Shown: piece by piece, positions 34,338 to 42,374 of the stretch
Numbering within the stretch: position 1 is the stretch's first letter
Layout: the number at the start of each line of letters is the position of its first letter
Source of the DNA: DASWJZ01 sp963739005
GTDB lineage: Bacteria > Pseudomonadota > Alphaproteobacteria > Rhizobiales > Afifellaceae
Direction of reading: 5' to 3'
Assembly: GCA_963739005.1 (NCBI GenBank)
Contig: CAVTYQ010000002.1
Span: 62,001 to 126,000, forward strand
Length of the DNA stretch: 64,000 nucleotides
Translations under genes and position numbers: made by a program
Notes under the pieces: model-generated
The model's input: only the letters and a program-made list of their open reading frames with translations
What the model was told of the DNA's origin: nothing
The model's database searches: none

Positions 34338-35045
34338 TTGGCAATAACCTTCGATCGCCAGGAGAGCGTGCCGCGCCAGGTCTATCGCCTGCTGCGCGAC
34401 CGTATTCAGGCGGGTGAGCTAAAGCCCGGCGAGTCGATCAACGAGAGGCGCCTCGCCGAATGGCTTGGGGTCTCGCGCACACCCATCCGCGAAGCCGTGC
34501 GCCGGCTCGCCGGCGAGGGGCTGATCGAGATCATTCCGAACGTCGGCACCTCGGTCGCCCTCGTCGATCCGCAGCGGGTCTATGAGTTCTGCGTCATCCG
34601 CATCAGTCTCGAATGCGCTGCCATCGAGGAGGCGACGCGTCACTTCACTCCAGCGATCGGCCGCCAGCTCGATCGGTTGATCGAGGAGCAGGACGAGACC
34701 GTCGACACCGGCGACATGCTGAGGAACATCGCCGTCGACACCGAATTCCATAAGGTCATTCTGAAACTGAGCGGCTTTGCGACGGTGGTCGAGATCATGG
34801 ACCGGGTGATGGGCGAGATCATCCGCGCGCGCTATCTATCGATCCGCCTTCCCGGCCGCCTGCGCGAGCCGGTCGCCGAGCATCGCGCCATTGTCGAGGC
34901 GCTCCGCAGCGGCGATCCGAAGGCGAGCTCGGCAGCCGTTCGCCGGCACCTCAAGCTATCCATCACCTCGATCATGAGGGTGATGGAGACCAACCCGGAG
35001 TTTCTGGCAAGGCCGGCGACGGCGGATGCCGTGCCGCAACGCTAA
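34338..35045 (+). CDS. GntR-family regulator, FadR/FCD subfamily (sugar locus)
   Basis: A 235-residue regulator with an N-terminal winged helix (VPRQVYRLLRDRIQAGELKP, then NERRLAEWLGVSRTPIREAVRRLAGEGLIE, residues ~11-70) and a helical FCD domain. The start is a TTG at 34338, with GGCGGGAAG upstream; no in-frame ATG sits close enough to preserve the first helix. It is divergent from the transporter operon with an inverted repeat between them, and lies between the two paralogous binding-protein genes, so control of the sugar genes is likely. Confidence 0.86.
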   Translation: MAITFDRQESVPRQVYRLLRDRIQAGELKPGESINERRLAEWLGVSRTPIREAVRRLAGEGLIEIIPNVGTSVALVDPQRVYEFCVIRISLECAAIEEATRHFTPAIGRQLDRLIEEQDETVDTGDMLRNIAVDTEFHKVILKLSGFATVVEIMDRVMGEIIRARYLSIRLPGRLREPVAEHRAIVEALRSGDPKASSAAVRRHLKLSITSIMRVMETNPEFLARPATADAVPQR

Positions 35046-35071
35046 GCGGCGAGGCGCTGGCGCCTCGCCGC
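35046..35071. terminator. Bidirectional terminator
   Basis: GCGGCGAGGCGC (35046-35057) and GCGCCTCGCCGC (35060-35071) are perfectly complementary with two bases between, directly after the regulator stop and before the stop of binding protein 2 on the other strand. Confidence 0.7.
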
Positions 35072-35115
35072 ATTGACCGAGACGTATCCCCCGAGGGCCG
35101 CTCGAAAAAGAGCCC

Positions 35116-36096
35116 CTACTCGGCCTTGTAGATGAAGCGCGAGTAGTTCGGGTCGGTGACGTTGTCTTTGTCGATGATCGCGAAGCCCGTCTGCACGCGC
35201 TTCGGCAGGCTGGTCACACCCGCATTGTCAGCGGCGGCGAATTCCACCGCCATATACCCCATGTCGAAAGGCTTCTGCGCCAGGACGAGGCTGACGTCGC
35301 CCTTGTTCAGGGACTCGATCGCGTCCTTGGTCGCGTCGTAGGCGACAACCTGAACGTGGCCGCCGAGCCCGGCGTTCACGACTGCATTGCCCGCGCCCTG
35401 CGCGCTGAAGACGTTGGTGCCGAACACGCCTGCGAGATCGGGGTTCTGCTCGATCACCGCGGCAGTCTGCTGAGCCGCCTTGTTGGCGTCGTCGAGATTG
35501 TAGTCCGGCCCGACCACCTTGATGTCGGGGAACTCCTTCGCCATCACTTCCTTGAAGCCTTGCTCGCGGCCCTCGACCGAGCTGACGTTCGGGTTGGTGG
35601 AGTTGATATAGACGGTGCCCTTGCCGCCGATCGCCTTCGCCAGCCCGCGCGCCGAGATGCGCCCGCCTTCAACGTTGTCGGAGCCGATATAGCTGATCGG
35701 GAACGTCACCGGGCCGTTCACGTAGTCGCCGTCGCCGAGGAACGTATCGACGGTAATGATCTTGATGCCGGCATCGAGAGCCGCCTGCAGCGTGGGGACC
35801 ATCTGGTCCTTATCGACCGGCGCGGTGATGATGTAGTTCAGGTCGCCGCGCGCAATCATGGCGTTCAGGAGCGGCGTCTGCGCTTCGACACCCCAGGTCG
35901 GCGGGATCTGCGTCACCACCTCGATGCCGAGGTCCTTCGCGGCCTTCTCTACGCCGAGTTGCATCACCTGATAGAACGGATCGACGACGCCCGGCAGAAA
36001 GCCGATCTTGATCTTCTCCTGGGCGACGGCGCCCTGCGATCCGGCCGCCAGCAGTGCGGCCGTCGCAAGCGCGAAAAAGAGTTGTTTCTTGGCCAT
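35116..36096 (-). CDS. Sugar ABC transporter substrate-binding protein 2 (orphan paralogue)
   Basis: A 326-residue periplasmic binding protein very similar along its whole length to the one at 33135-34121 (shared PGVVDPFYQVMQLGVEKAAK, QIPPTWGVEAQ, AYDATKDAIE, LAQKPFDMGYMAVEFA). The start at 36096 gives a signal peptide (MAKKQLFFALATAALLAAGS, cleavage near AVAQEK); the open frame to 36189 has no signal character. It has no permease or ATPase of its own and presumably delivers a related sugar to the same transporter. Differences cluster in stretches near the pocket (IITAPVDKDQ versus IIIAAVDSNQ). Confidence 0.86.
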   Translation of the reverse strand: MAKKQLFFALATAALLAAGSQGAVAQEKIKIGFLPGVVDPFYQVMQLGVEKAAKDLGIEVVTQIPPTWGVEAQTPLLNAMIARGDLNYIITAPVDKDQMVPTLQAALDAGIKIITVDTFLGDGDYVNGPVTFPISYIGSDNVEGGRISARGLAKAIGGKGTVYINSTNPNVSSVEGREQGFKEVMAKEFPDIKVVGPDYNLDDANKAAQQTAAVIEQNPDLAGVFGTNVFSAQGAGNAVVNAGLGGHVQVVAYDATKDAIESLNKGDVSLVLAQKPFDMGYMAVEFAAADNAGVTSLPKRVQTGFAIIDKDNVTDPNYSRFIYKAE

Positions 36097-36257
36097 TGAT
36101 TTCCTCCCGTCCTGTTTCACCATTCCGCTTCCAATCGCCGAATGGCAGTAGTTTGGCGCAATGGTATCGAAGTGTGGAATCGTGTGCAATCGAAGAGCCC
36201 TTTTTCTAAGCGCGACAAAGCGGCCAGCAGCTGGCGCGGGGTCACTAAAGAGGCAAG

Positions 36258-37871
36258 ATGGCGGCTGATGCTAGGGTTGCCGGCGGAGCAGCCGTCCCGG
36301 CGGATGCACCGGTCCTTATCGGCATCGATGTCGGCACGAGTTCCGTGCGCGCCATCGCCTTCGATGCGCTGGGGCGGCGCGTCGCGGCGGAAACGCGTCC
36401 GACCCCGATCCGGCTGACGGAAACCGGCGGCGAATACGACCCCGAGGCGATCTTCGCGACGGTGGTCGAGAACCTCGCCGGCCTCGGCCGGGCGCTCGCC
36501 GGAAGGCGCGTCGCCGGCATCGCCGTCGCCAGCGTCGGCGAAAGCTGCGTCCTCATCGACGCGTCCGGCCGCGCGCTCGCCCCGTCGATCGTCTGGCACG
36601 ATCGCCGCACCGCGAACGAGGCTCCCGCCATCGAGGCGGCGCTCGGGCGCGAGCGCATCTTTGCGCTGAGCGGCCACGCCGTCGAGCCGATCTTCACCCT
36701 GGCGAAGCTCATCTGGATGCGTGCGCATTGGTCCGACGCCATGGCGAAGGCGCGCCACGTGCTGATGATGGCGGACTGGGTCGCCTTCCGCCTGTCCGGC
36801 GTCGCGGCGACCGACCCGACGCTCGCCTCGCGCACGCTCTATTTCGACATTAGGCAGCGGCGCTGGTCGGAGGAACTGCTGGCGCTCGCCGGCTTGACGC
36901 CGGATTTCCCTGTGCCGCTCGCGGCGAGCGGCACGCCGCTTGGCGCCGTGCGCCGCGACGTGCTCGCGGCGACGGGGCTCGCCGGCGATCCGATCGTCGG
37001 CGTCGGCGGTCACGACCACATCGTCGGAGCTCTCGCGACCGGATTGACGGAGCCCGGCGCTGCGATCAACAGCATCGGCACCGCCGAAGCGCTCGCGCTC
37101 GCGACACCATCGCCGCTTGCAGACCCGGAGCTCCTCCGCCGCGGCTATGTCCAAGGTGCGATCGAGGCCGACCGCAAGCATTCATACATTGCGGGCGCGC
37201 TCTTGAGCGCCGGCGGCGCGATCGAATGGTTCCGTGCGATCCTGGGCGGCGTTTCGCAGGAGCGATTGATTGCGGAAGCCGCCAAAGTCCCTCCGGGAAG
37301 CCGCGGCATCGTCTTTCTTCCGCACCTCGCAAACGGGCCGCCGCCGCACCCGGATGCCAACGCGCGTGGCGCATTCCTCGGGCTCACCCAGAACACAACG
37401 CACGCGGAACTCTACCGCGCCGTCCTGGAGGGCGTAGCGCTGCAGTCGCGCCTGATGCTCGACGGCATGACGACGCTCGCCGGCGTCGATGCGGTGCGGA
37501 CGATCCGCCTGATCGGCGGCGTCGCCAGAAACCCGCTCTTCCTCTCGATCAAGGCGAACGCCTTCGCGCGGCCACTCATCGTCGTCGACGAGCCGGAGGT
37601 GACGGCGCTCGGCGCGGCACTTCTCGGCGGTCTCGCGGCCGGCGTCTACAAGTCGCCCGACGCCGCGGTCGCCGCCCTCGACCGCAAGGAGCATGTGGTC
37701 CAGCCCGATGCGACGGCCGAACGCTACGCCGAGCTCCGCACGATGGTGTTCGAGCGCGTCCAGGAATCGATGCGGCCGGTCAACGCGAGCCTCGCCGCTT
37801 TCGCCGCGGCGGAAACGCAACAACCTTCTGAGGCGCCGCGCGACCCTGCGGCTTCAACGCCGCCTCGGTGA
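36258..37871 (+). CDS. FGGY-family carbohydrate kinase
   Basis: A 537-residue kinase of the FGGY family (xylulokinase, glycerol kinase and sugar-acid kinases). The N-terminal ATPase motif is LIGIDVGTSSVRAIAFD, and the second phosphate motif region is SIVWHDRRTA; GVGGHDHIVGALATGLTEPG and LIGGVARNPLFLSIKANAF are the C-terminal domain motifs. Near the isomerase/SDR/ABC genes it probably phosphorylates the ketose or polyol they produce. The last ~30 residues (rich in A, P, E) are beyond the family core and overlap the convergent aldolase-like gene by 92 bases. Confidence 0.85.
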   Translation: MAADARVAGGAAVPADAPVLIGIDVGTSSVRAIAFDALGRRVAAETRPTPIRLTETGGEYDPEAIFATVVENLAGLGRALAGRRVAGIAVASVGESCVLIDASGRALAPSIVWHDRRTANEAPAIEAALGRERIFALSGHAVEPIFTLAKLIWMRAHWSDAMAKARHVLMMADWVAFRLSGVAATDPTLASRTLYFDIRQRRWSEELLALAGLTPDFPVPLAASGTPLGAVRRDVLAATGLAGDPIVGVGGHDHIVGALATGLTEPGAAINSIGTAEALALATPSPLADPELLRRGYVQGAIEADRKHSYIAGALLSAGGAIEWFRAILGGVSQERLIAEAAKVPPGSRGIVFLPHLANGPPPHPDANARGAFLGLTQNTTHAELYRAVLEGVALQSRLMLDGMTTLAGVDAVRTIRLIGGVARNPLFLSIKANAFARPLIVVDEPEVTALGAALLGGLAAGVYKSPDAAVAALDRKEHVVQPDATAERYAELRTMVFERVQESMRPVNASLAAFAAAETQQPSEAPRDPAASTPPR

Positions 37872-38826
37872 TCTGCCTGTCCTTGGCGAGCGGAAGCGTC
37901 GGCGTCTTTCCGCTCTTCTTCAGGCCGTCGTGGTAGGCCTTCACGGCTTCCTCCGGACCGATCGCCCCCTCGACCACGGCGCGCATGAAGGTCACGAGCG
38001 CGATCGGATCTTCGGCGAGGTTGATCTTGCGCCCAAAGAGCGCGACGCGCGCGCCGTGGCGCTCGGCCTGCGAGATCAGCTCGAAGGTGTCGCGCGTCGT
38101 GCCCTTGGCGCCGCCCAGGATGCCGACGACGAGCCGCTCCGGATCGTAGGCCGCAAGCTCCTCCATGGCGCGCGCGCCGTTGTACTGGAGCTTGAGGAAA
38201 TGCGGATGGTCGGCGCGCATGACGCCGGCGAGCGTGCGCACGATGTTGTCGTTGATGAAGCTGCCGATGTCGGCGCCTCCGGCGAGACGGATGTCGAACG
38301 CCGGATTGAAGACTTCGAGGAAGTGCCGCATCCGGTGCGCCGCCGCCTCGGCGCGGAAGGCGGAATAGGCTTCGGCGTTCTCCGCGTCGATGTCGCGCTG
38401 GTTCGAGAAGGTGATGGAGTAGAGGCCGAGGTCGACGTGTTTCCCCGCCTGGTCGATCCGCGCCGTGCGATGATGGCGCGACGGCTCCTCTTTGTAGCGT
38501 CCGCCGCGCGGCGACCAGATGTCGGTGGTGTCGTTCAGGCGGATCGCCGGCGTCACCGCGCTCTTCCTGAAGAGCCCCTCCCCCGATAGCCGCTCGGCCG
38601 AGGAAGCGGAGAGCAGCATGATGTCGACGAGGCCGGAGGCCGTCATTTCGCGGATCGCCTGAAGATGCGCGGCGCGCGGTTTGAAGCGGGTCGGGTCGTC
38701 AGGATCGGGCCCCGGCGCCGCCGCGCCGAAGCCGATGTCACCGTCCTTGGCGTCGGCGATGATGAAATCCGTGGGTTTGTAGGCGCCGGAGCGGATCGCG
38801 GCGAGCTTGGTGTCGAGGGTCTTCAT
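37780..38826 (-). CDS. Class I aldolase-like (beta/alpha)8 protein
   Basis: A 348-residue protein that resembles DeoC/LacD-type class I aldolases (TIM barrel): ADAKDGDIGFGAAAPGPD, FLEVFNPAFDI, HFLKLQYNGARAMEEL, VVGILGGAKGTTRDTFELI and RVALFGRKINLAEDP. The lysine in FLKLQYNG lies where the Schiff-base lysine would be expected, but this is by position only. I start it at the ATG at 38826; the frame upstream is antisense-like sequence inside the XdhC gene. It follows the cox genes by about 105 bases and converges on the sugar kinase with a 92-base overlap, so it might serve the sugar pathway (cleaving a phosphorylated ketose). It does not look like YihT. Confidence 0.75.
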   Translation of the reverse strand: MKTLDTKLAAIRSGAYKPTDFIIADAKDGDIGFGAAAPGPDPDDPTRFKPRAAHLQAIREMTASGLVDIMLLSASSAERLSGEGLFRKSAVTPAIRLNDTTDIWSPRGGRYKEEPSRHHRTARIDQAGKHVDLGLYSITFSNQRDIDAENAEAYSAFRAEAAAHRMRHFLEVFNPAFDIRLAGGADIGSFINDNIVRTLAGVMRADHPHFLKLQYNGARAMEELAAYDPERLVVGILGGAKGTTRDTFELISQAERHGARVALFGRKINLAEDPIALVTFMRAVVEGAIGPEEAVKAYHDGLKKSGKTPTLPLAKDRQITEAALKPQGRAAPQKVVAFPPRRKRRGSR

Positions 38827-38932
38827 GTCCGTGGCTGGTCTTGTTGCTCGGGCACACGCAATACCCGACCGGCGGCCCGAGGCGAAGCCCCGTCGTGCGA
38901 CTTCCGGCCGCGCCGATCCCAGCGGCCGCTCG

Positions 38933-39766
38933 TCAGGCCGAGCGCTCGGCCTCTGCCGGCTGCCGCGCGCGGCGGCGCTCCACGATCTCGGCGAGGATGG
39001 AAAGCGCGATTTCCTCCGGCGTGATGGCGCCAAGGTTGAGGCCCGCCGGTGACTTGAGCCTCGCCAGCGCCTTCGGATCGACGCCCTCGCCCGCGAGCTT
39101 GGTGCGAAGCGTTTCCGCCTTCTTGCCGCTTCCGACGAAGGCGACGTAGTCCGCGTCGATGGAAAGCGCGGCCCGGAGCGCCGCCTCGTCGCCCCGCCCC
39201 TGCGTCGAGACGACGACGAAGCGCGCGCCGTCGCCTTCGACCGGGAGCGTGTAGCCTTCGATCCGGCGATCGACGTCGCCGAAGGCCGCCTGCTCCTCGC
39301 CCGGCGCGCAGGCGGTGATTGCGAACCCCAGCCGCCGGCCGAGGTCGGCGAGCGCCTGCGCCACCGGGCTCGATCCGCAAAGCACGATCTCCGGCCGCGG
39401 CAGCACGGGCTCCACGAAAATGTCCATCGTTCCCTTGCTCGGGCACATGTTCTTGGCGAAGCGCACGCCCTCGCGCTCTTCGCCCGCCGCAATGCCCTTT
39501 GCCTGCAGCACATCGGGCGGCTCGACCGAAACGAGCCGCGCCTTGCCGTCGGCGAGCGCCTCGCGCGCGGCTTTGACCACCGCGGCGCGCGCACAGCCGC
39601 CGCCGATCCAGCCGCCCGAGACCGAGCCGTCGGGGAGGATGATCGCCTTGGCGCCGGCCTTGGCGGCGGTCGCCGCGACGGTTCTGACGACGGTCGCGAG
39701 CGCGAACCGCTCGCCCTTCGCCTTCAGTGTAGAGATGTGATCAAGAATGTCGGCCGAGCGGTTCAT
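38933..39766 (-). CDS. coxF: XdhC/CoxF-family molybdoenzyme maturation protein
   Basis: A 277-residue XdhC/CoxI-family protein. The N-terminal domain has GSVSGGWIGGGCARAAVVKA with its conserved cysteine; the C-terminal Rossmann domain begins at IVLCGSSPVAQALADLGRRL. Such proteins bind or sulfurate the molybdenum cofactor for insertion into molybdenum hydroxylases. I use the ATG at 39766 (MNRSADILDHIS). It is the last clear cox gene, after coxE, matching the D-E-F order of Oligotropha. Confidence 0.83.
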   Translation of the reverse strand: MNRSADILDHISTLKAKGERFALATVVRTVAATAAKAGAKAIILPDGSVSGGWIGGGCARAAVVKAAREALADGKARLVSVEPPDVLQAKGIAAGEEREGVRFAKNMCPSKGTMDIFVEPVLPRPEIVLCGSSPVAQALADLGRRLGFAITACAPGEEQAAFGDVDRRIEGYTLPVEGDGARFVVVSTQGRGDEAALRAALSIDADYVAFVGSGKKAETLRTKLAGEGVDPKALARLKSPAGLNLGAITPEEIALSILAEIVERRRARQPAEAERSA

Positions 39767-39822
39767 GATTCTGCTCCGCGTTCCCTCAGCATGAGGAGAG
39801 TTGGGGTTGCCATCCACACACC

Positions 39823-39890
39823 TTCCTCATCCTGAGGCGCCACCGCGTAGCGGTGGCCTCGAAGCACGCAGGGCAGTTGTGCAGACGACC
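39823..39890. repeat. Palindromic intergenic repeat (CTCATCCTGAGG type)
   Basis: Between coxE and coxF, CTCATCCTGAGG is followed by GCCACCGC (39839-39846) and GCGGTGGC (39850-39857), an 8-bp stem with a 3-base loop, then CCTCGAAGCACGCAGG. Related copies occur at 41062-41119 and 41182-41229. Confidence 0.7.
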
Positions 39891-39898
39891 GGCGCATC

Positions 39899-41035
39899 TC
39901 AAATCCTCGCAAGATAGGGCTCGAGCGCCGCGAGGCTCTCGAGATTGTGGGCTGGCGCGAAGAGGTCGACGTAGGGAAGCGCCGCCTGCATGCCGCGCGC
40001 GGATGGCTCATAGTCGCGCCAGCCGATCAGCGGATTGAGCCAGACAATGCGGCGGCAGCGGCGCCCAAGACGTCGCATCTCGTTCGCCAGCCGCTCCGGC
40101 TCGCCGGTGTCGTAGCCGTCCGACACGATCATCACGACCGTGCGCGAGTTGATCACGCGCTCGGCATGCCAGCGATTGAAGGTGGCGAGGCTCTCGCCGA
40201 TCCGCGTTCCGCCGCCGATCCCCTCAGCCATCAGCGCGAGCTTCTCGACCGCGCGCGTAACGTTGCGGTCGCGAAGCGACGGCGAGACGTGCGCGAGCCG
40301 CGTGTGGAAGACGAACGCCTCGGCCTCGCTGAAGGCGTCGACGACGCCGTGCAGGAAGCGCACGAAGAAGGCGGTGTAGAGGCTCATCGAACCGGACGCG
40401 TCGAGGAGCACGACGAGGCGGAGCGGCTTCTCCTTGCGCCTCCGCCAGAGAAGCTCGACCGGCGTGCCGCCGTGCGACACGCTTCTGTGGATGGTGCGGC
40501 GGATGTCGAGACGGCGGCCCTGCCGGCGCACCCGCTCACGGCGGACGAGCCTCGCCCGCATGCGCTTCGCGAGCCGCGCGGCGAGCGCATGCGTCTTGGC
40601 GATCTCCTCCGGATCAACGAGGTGACGGATGTCGGCGGATTTCAGCGCCTCGGCGCTGGTCGCGCCTTCGCGCCGCGCGCGGCCTTCGCCCGCATCGCCG
40701 CCATCGCCGCCGGTTCGGAGCTCCGTGGCTTCGGCTTTCGCCGAGCCGGCGCGGGGCGAAGCGGCCTGTTCGTTTCCCGAAATCTTCGGCACGCCGGAGA
40801 CCTTCGCCCGGGTGTGCACGTGGTGACCGGTCCAATAGGCCGAGAAAATCTCGTCGAAGCGCGTGAAGTCGGAATGGTCGGCGGAGAAGAGCGCGCGGAA
40901 GGCCGGCTGCAGCGCTGCCGGGCGGCGGGCAGCCGGCGAAGCGAGCAGCGACAGCGCGTCGCGCGACTCCGCCATCCCGACCGTGAAGCCGTTGTCGCGC
41001 AGCGTCGCCACGAAGCCCGCGAGCTTCGTGCGCAT
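39899..41035 (-). CDS. coxE: CoxE-like VWA-domain protein
   Basis: A 378-residue protein whose C-terminal half is a von Willebrand A domain with an intact MIDAS start (LVVLLDASGSMSLYTAF) and later threonine/aspartate motifs (VMIVSDGYDTGEPERL). The N-terminal half has the CoxE-type helical region (GFVATLRDNGFTVGMAESRD). I use the ATG at 41035; the frame extends to 41230 but through a repeat element. CoxE works with the AAA+ ATPase CoxD in assembling the CuSMo active site of CO dehydrogenase in Oligotropha; the same is expected here. Confidence 0.86.
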   Translation of the reverse strand: MRTKLAGFVATLRDNGFTVGMAESRDALSLLASPAARRPAALQPAFRALFSADHSDFTRFDEIFSAYWTGHHVHTRAKVSGVPKISGNEQAASPRAGSAKAEATELRTGGDGGDAGEGRARREGATSAEALKSADIRHLVDPEEIAKTHALAARLAKRMRARLVRRERVRRQGRRLDIRRTIHRSVSHGGTPVELLWRRRKEKPLRLVVLLDASGSMSLYTAFFVRFLHGVVDAFSEAEAFVFHTRLAHVSPSLRDRNVTRAVEKLALMAEGIGGGTRIGESLATFNRWHAERVINSRTVVMIVSDGYDTGEPERLANEMRRLGRRCRRIVWLNPLIGWRDYEPSARGMQAALPYVDLFAPAHNLESLAALEPYLARI

Positions 41036-41061
41036 GGCCTCTCCGATGGGATCAATGTCGC

Positions 41062-41229
41062 TGCGTCCTTCGAGGTTCGGCCGTTCGACAAGCTCACGGC
41101 CTCGCACCTCAGGATGAGGGGCGTGGGTTTGCTCCACAAAGCTCAGAGGATCGTCGAGTGTTCGCGGCAAGCCACAAACCTCCTCATCCTGAGGTGCGAG
41201 CCGCGAAGCGGTGAGCCTCGAAGGACGCA
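41062..41229. repeat. Inverted pair of CTCATCCTGAGG-type repeats
   Basis: A copy at 41062-41119 (TGCGTCCTTCGAGG ... CTCAGGATGAGG) and its reverse-oriented copy at 41182-41229 (CCTCATCCTGAGG ... CTCGAAGGACGCA) flank about 60 bases between coxD and coxE. The pair could form a long stem. This repeat type is widespread in rhizobial intergenic regions. Confidence 0.7.
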
Positions 41230-41251
41230 TGGCGCAAGTCCCAGGACATTG

Positions 41252-42133
41252 TTATGCCACCTTGCCGAGGAGGCGCTCGCTCACCTCGCGGGTGACGTTG
41301 GCGCGGTCCTCGTGCGTCTTCAAAAGGCAGATCAGCGTCTCCTGCACCGTCTCCGGCTCCTGCCGAAGGTCGTGCACGCCGAGCCCGATGAGCGTCGCCG
41401 CCCAGTCGAGCGTCTCGGCGACGCCCGGCACTTTCCGCAAATCTTCCTTGCGCACCGCCGCGACCATGCGCGCGATCTGCTGCGCGAGGCTGGAATCGAT
41501 GTTCGGGAGCCGCGTCAAAAGGATGCGCGCTTCGCGGTCGACCTCGGGAAAATCGAGATAATGATAGAGGCAGCGGCGGCGGAGCGCGTCGGAAAGCTCG
41601 CGTGTCGCGTTCGATGTCAGCACCACGCGCGGGATCGAGATCGCCTTTATGGTGCCGAGCTCGGGGATCGAGACCTGCCAGTCCGACAGGAGCTCGAGCA
41701 GGAAAGCCTCGAATTCCTCGTCGGCGCGGTCGACCTCGTCGATCAGGAGCACTGGCGGCTTCGTGCGCCGGATTGCCGCGAGGAGCGGCCGCTCGAGCAG
41801 ATAGCGCTCCGAGAAGATGTGCTCCTCGACCCGCTCCGGGTCTTCGCCGGCGCCCTCGCGCGCCTTGATGGCAAGGAGCTGGCGCTGGTAGTTCCACTCA
41901 TAGAGCGCCGCGTTCTGGTCGAGACCCTCGTAGCACTGGAGACGGATCAGCTCGGTCTTGTGGACCTCCGCCAGCGCCTTCGCGACCTCGGTCTTGCCGA
42001 CGCCTGCTTCGCCCTCGATCAGGAGCGGTCGGCCGAGATAGTCCATGAGCCAGAGCGCGGTGGAAAGGTCGCGGTCGGCGATGTAGCCGGCCTCGGCGAG
42101 GCGTGAGGCGATTTCTTCGCGGGTCAGCGACAT
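41252..42133 (-). CDS. coxD: MoxR-type AAA+ ATPase, CoxD
   Basis: A 293-residue AAA+ ATPase of the MoxR family. Walker A is GEAGVGKTEVAKALAE, Walker B LLIDEVDRADEEFE, sensor 1 VVLTSNATRELSDALRRR and the arginine finger/sensor 2 region follows (RRRCLYHYLDFPEVDREA). In Oligotropha CoxD is an ATP-dependent chaperone needed to introduce sulfur and copper into the CO dehydrogenase active site. It lies between coxL and coxE as in that organism, separated from coxL by a mosaic repeat. Confidence 0.88.
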   Translation of the reverse strand: MSLTREEIASRLAEAGYIADRDLSTALWLMDYLGRPLLIEGEAGVGKTEVAKALAEVHKTELIRLQCYEGLDQNAALYEWNYQRQLLAIKAREGAGEDPERVEEHIFSERYLLERPLLAAIRRTKPPVLLIDEVDRADEEFEAFLLELLSDWQVSIPELGTIKAISIPRVVLTSNATRELSDALRRRCLYHYLDFPEVDREARILLTRLPNIDSSLAQQIARMVAAVRKEDLRKVPGVAETLDWAATLIGLGVHDLRQEPETVQETLICLLKTHEDRANVTREVSERLLGKVA

Positions 42134-42162
42134 GCACTATCAAGTCCAGTGGCGCGACCACC

Positions 42163-42299
42163 AACCTTCTCCCCTTGTGGGAGAAGGTTCCGTTCGGCTC
42201 CGCCGAACGACGGATGAGGGGTTTTGACGCCGGAGCGACAACCCCTCACCCACCGTTTCGCAAGACGAAACGGCACCCTCTCCCACAAGGGGAGAGGGT
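42163..42299. repeat. Composite palindromic mosaic element between coxL and coxD
   Basis: At least five hairpins occur in 137 bases: AACCTTCTCCC/GGGAGAAGGTT (42163-42189), CGTTCGGC/GCCGAACG (42191-42209), TGAGGGGTT/AACCCCTCA (42215-42248), CCGTTTCG/CGAAACGG (42253-42273) and ACCCTCTCCC/GGGAGAGGGT (42275-42299). The layout resembles rhizobial RIME-type intergenic mosaic elements. A related fragment lies at 53595-53636. Confidence 0.8.
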
Positions 42300-42374
42300 T
42301 GGGGCCTCTCTTGCTTACGTAGGAACAGCAGCAGCGCCTCGCCATGCCCGCCACAGCACAGCATTGCCGTCGCC

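Noticed and set aside
37780..38826. YihT-type sulfofructose-1-phosphate aldolase
   Set aside because: Length (348) and motifs do not match what I know of YihT (about 292 residues). Only a general class I aldolase-like barrel is supported.
41062..42299. CRISPR array or transposon ends
   Set aside because: The repeats are palindromic, unequally spaced and inverted, with no regular spacers, no cas genes and no transposase. They fit intergenic mosaic elements.
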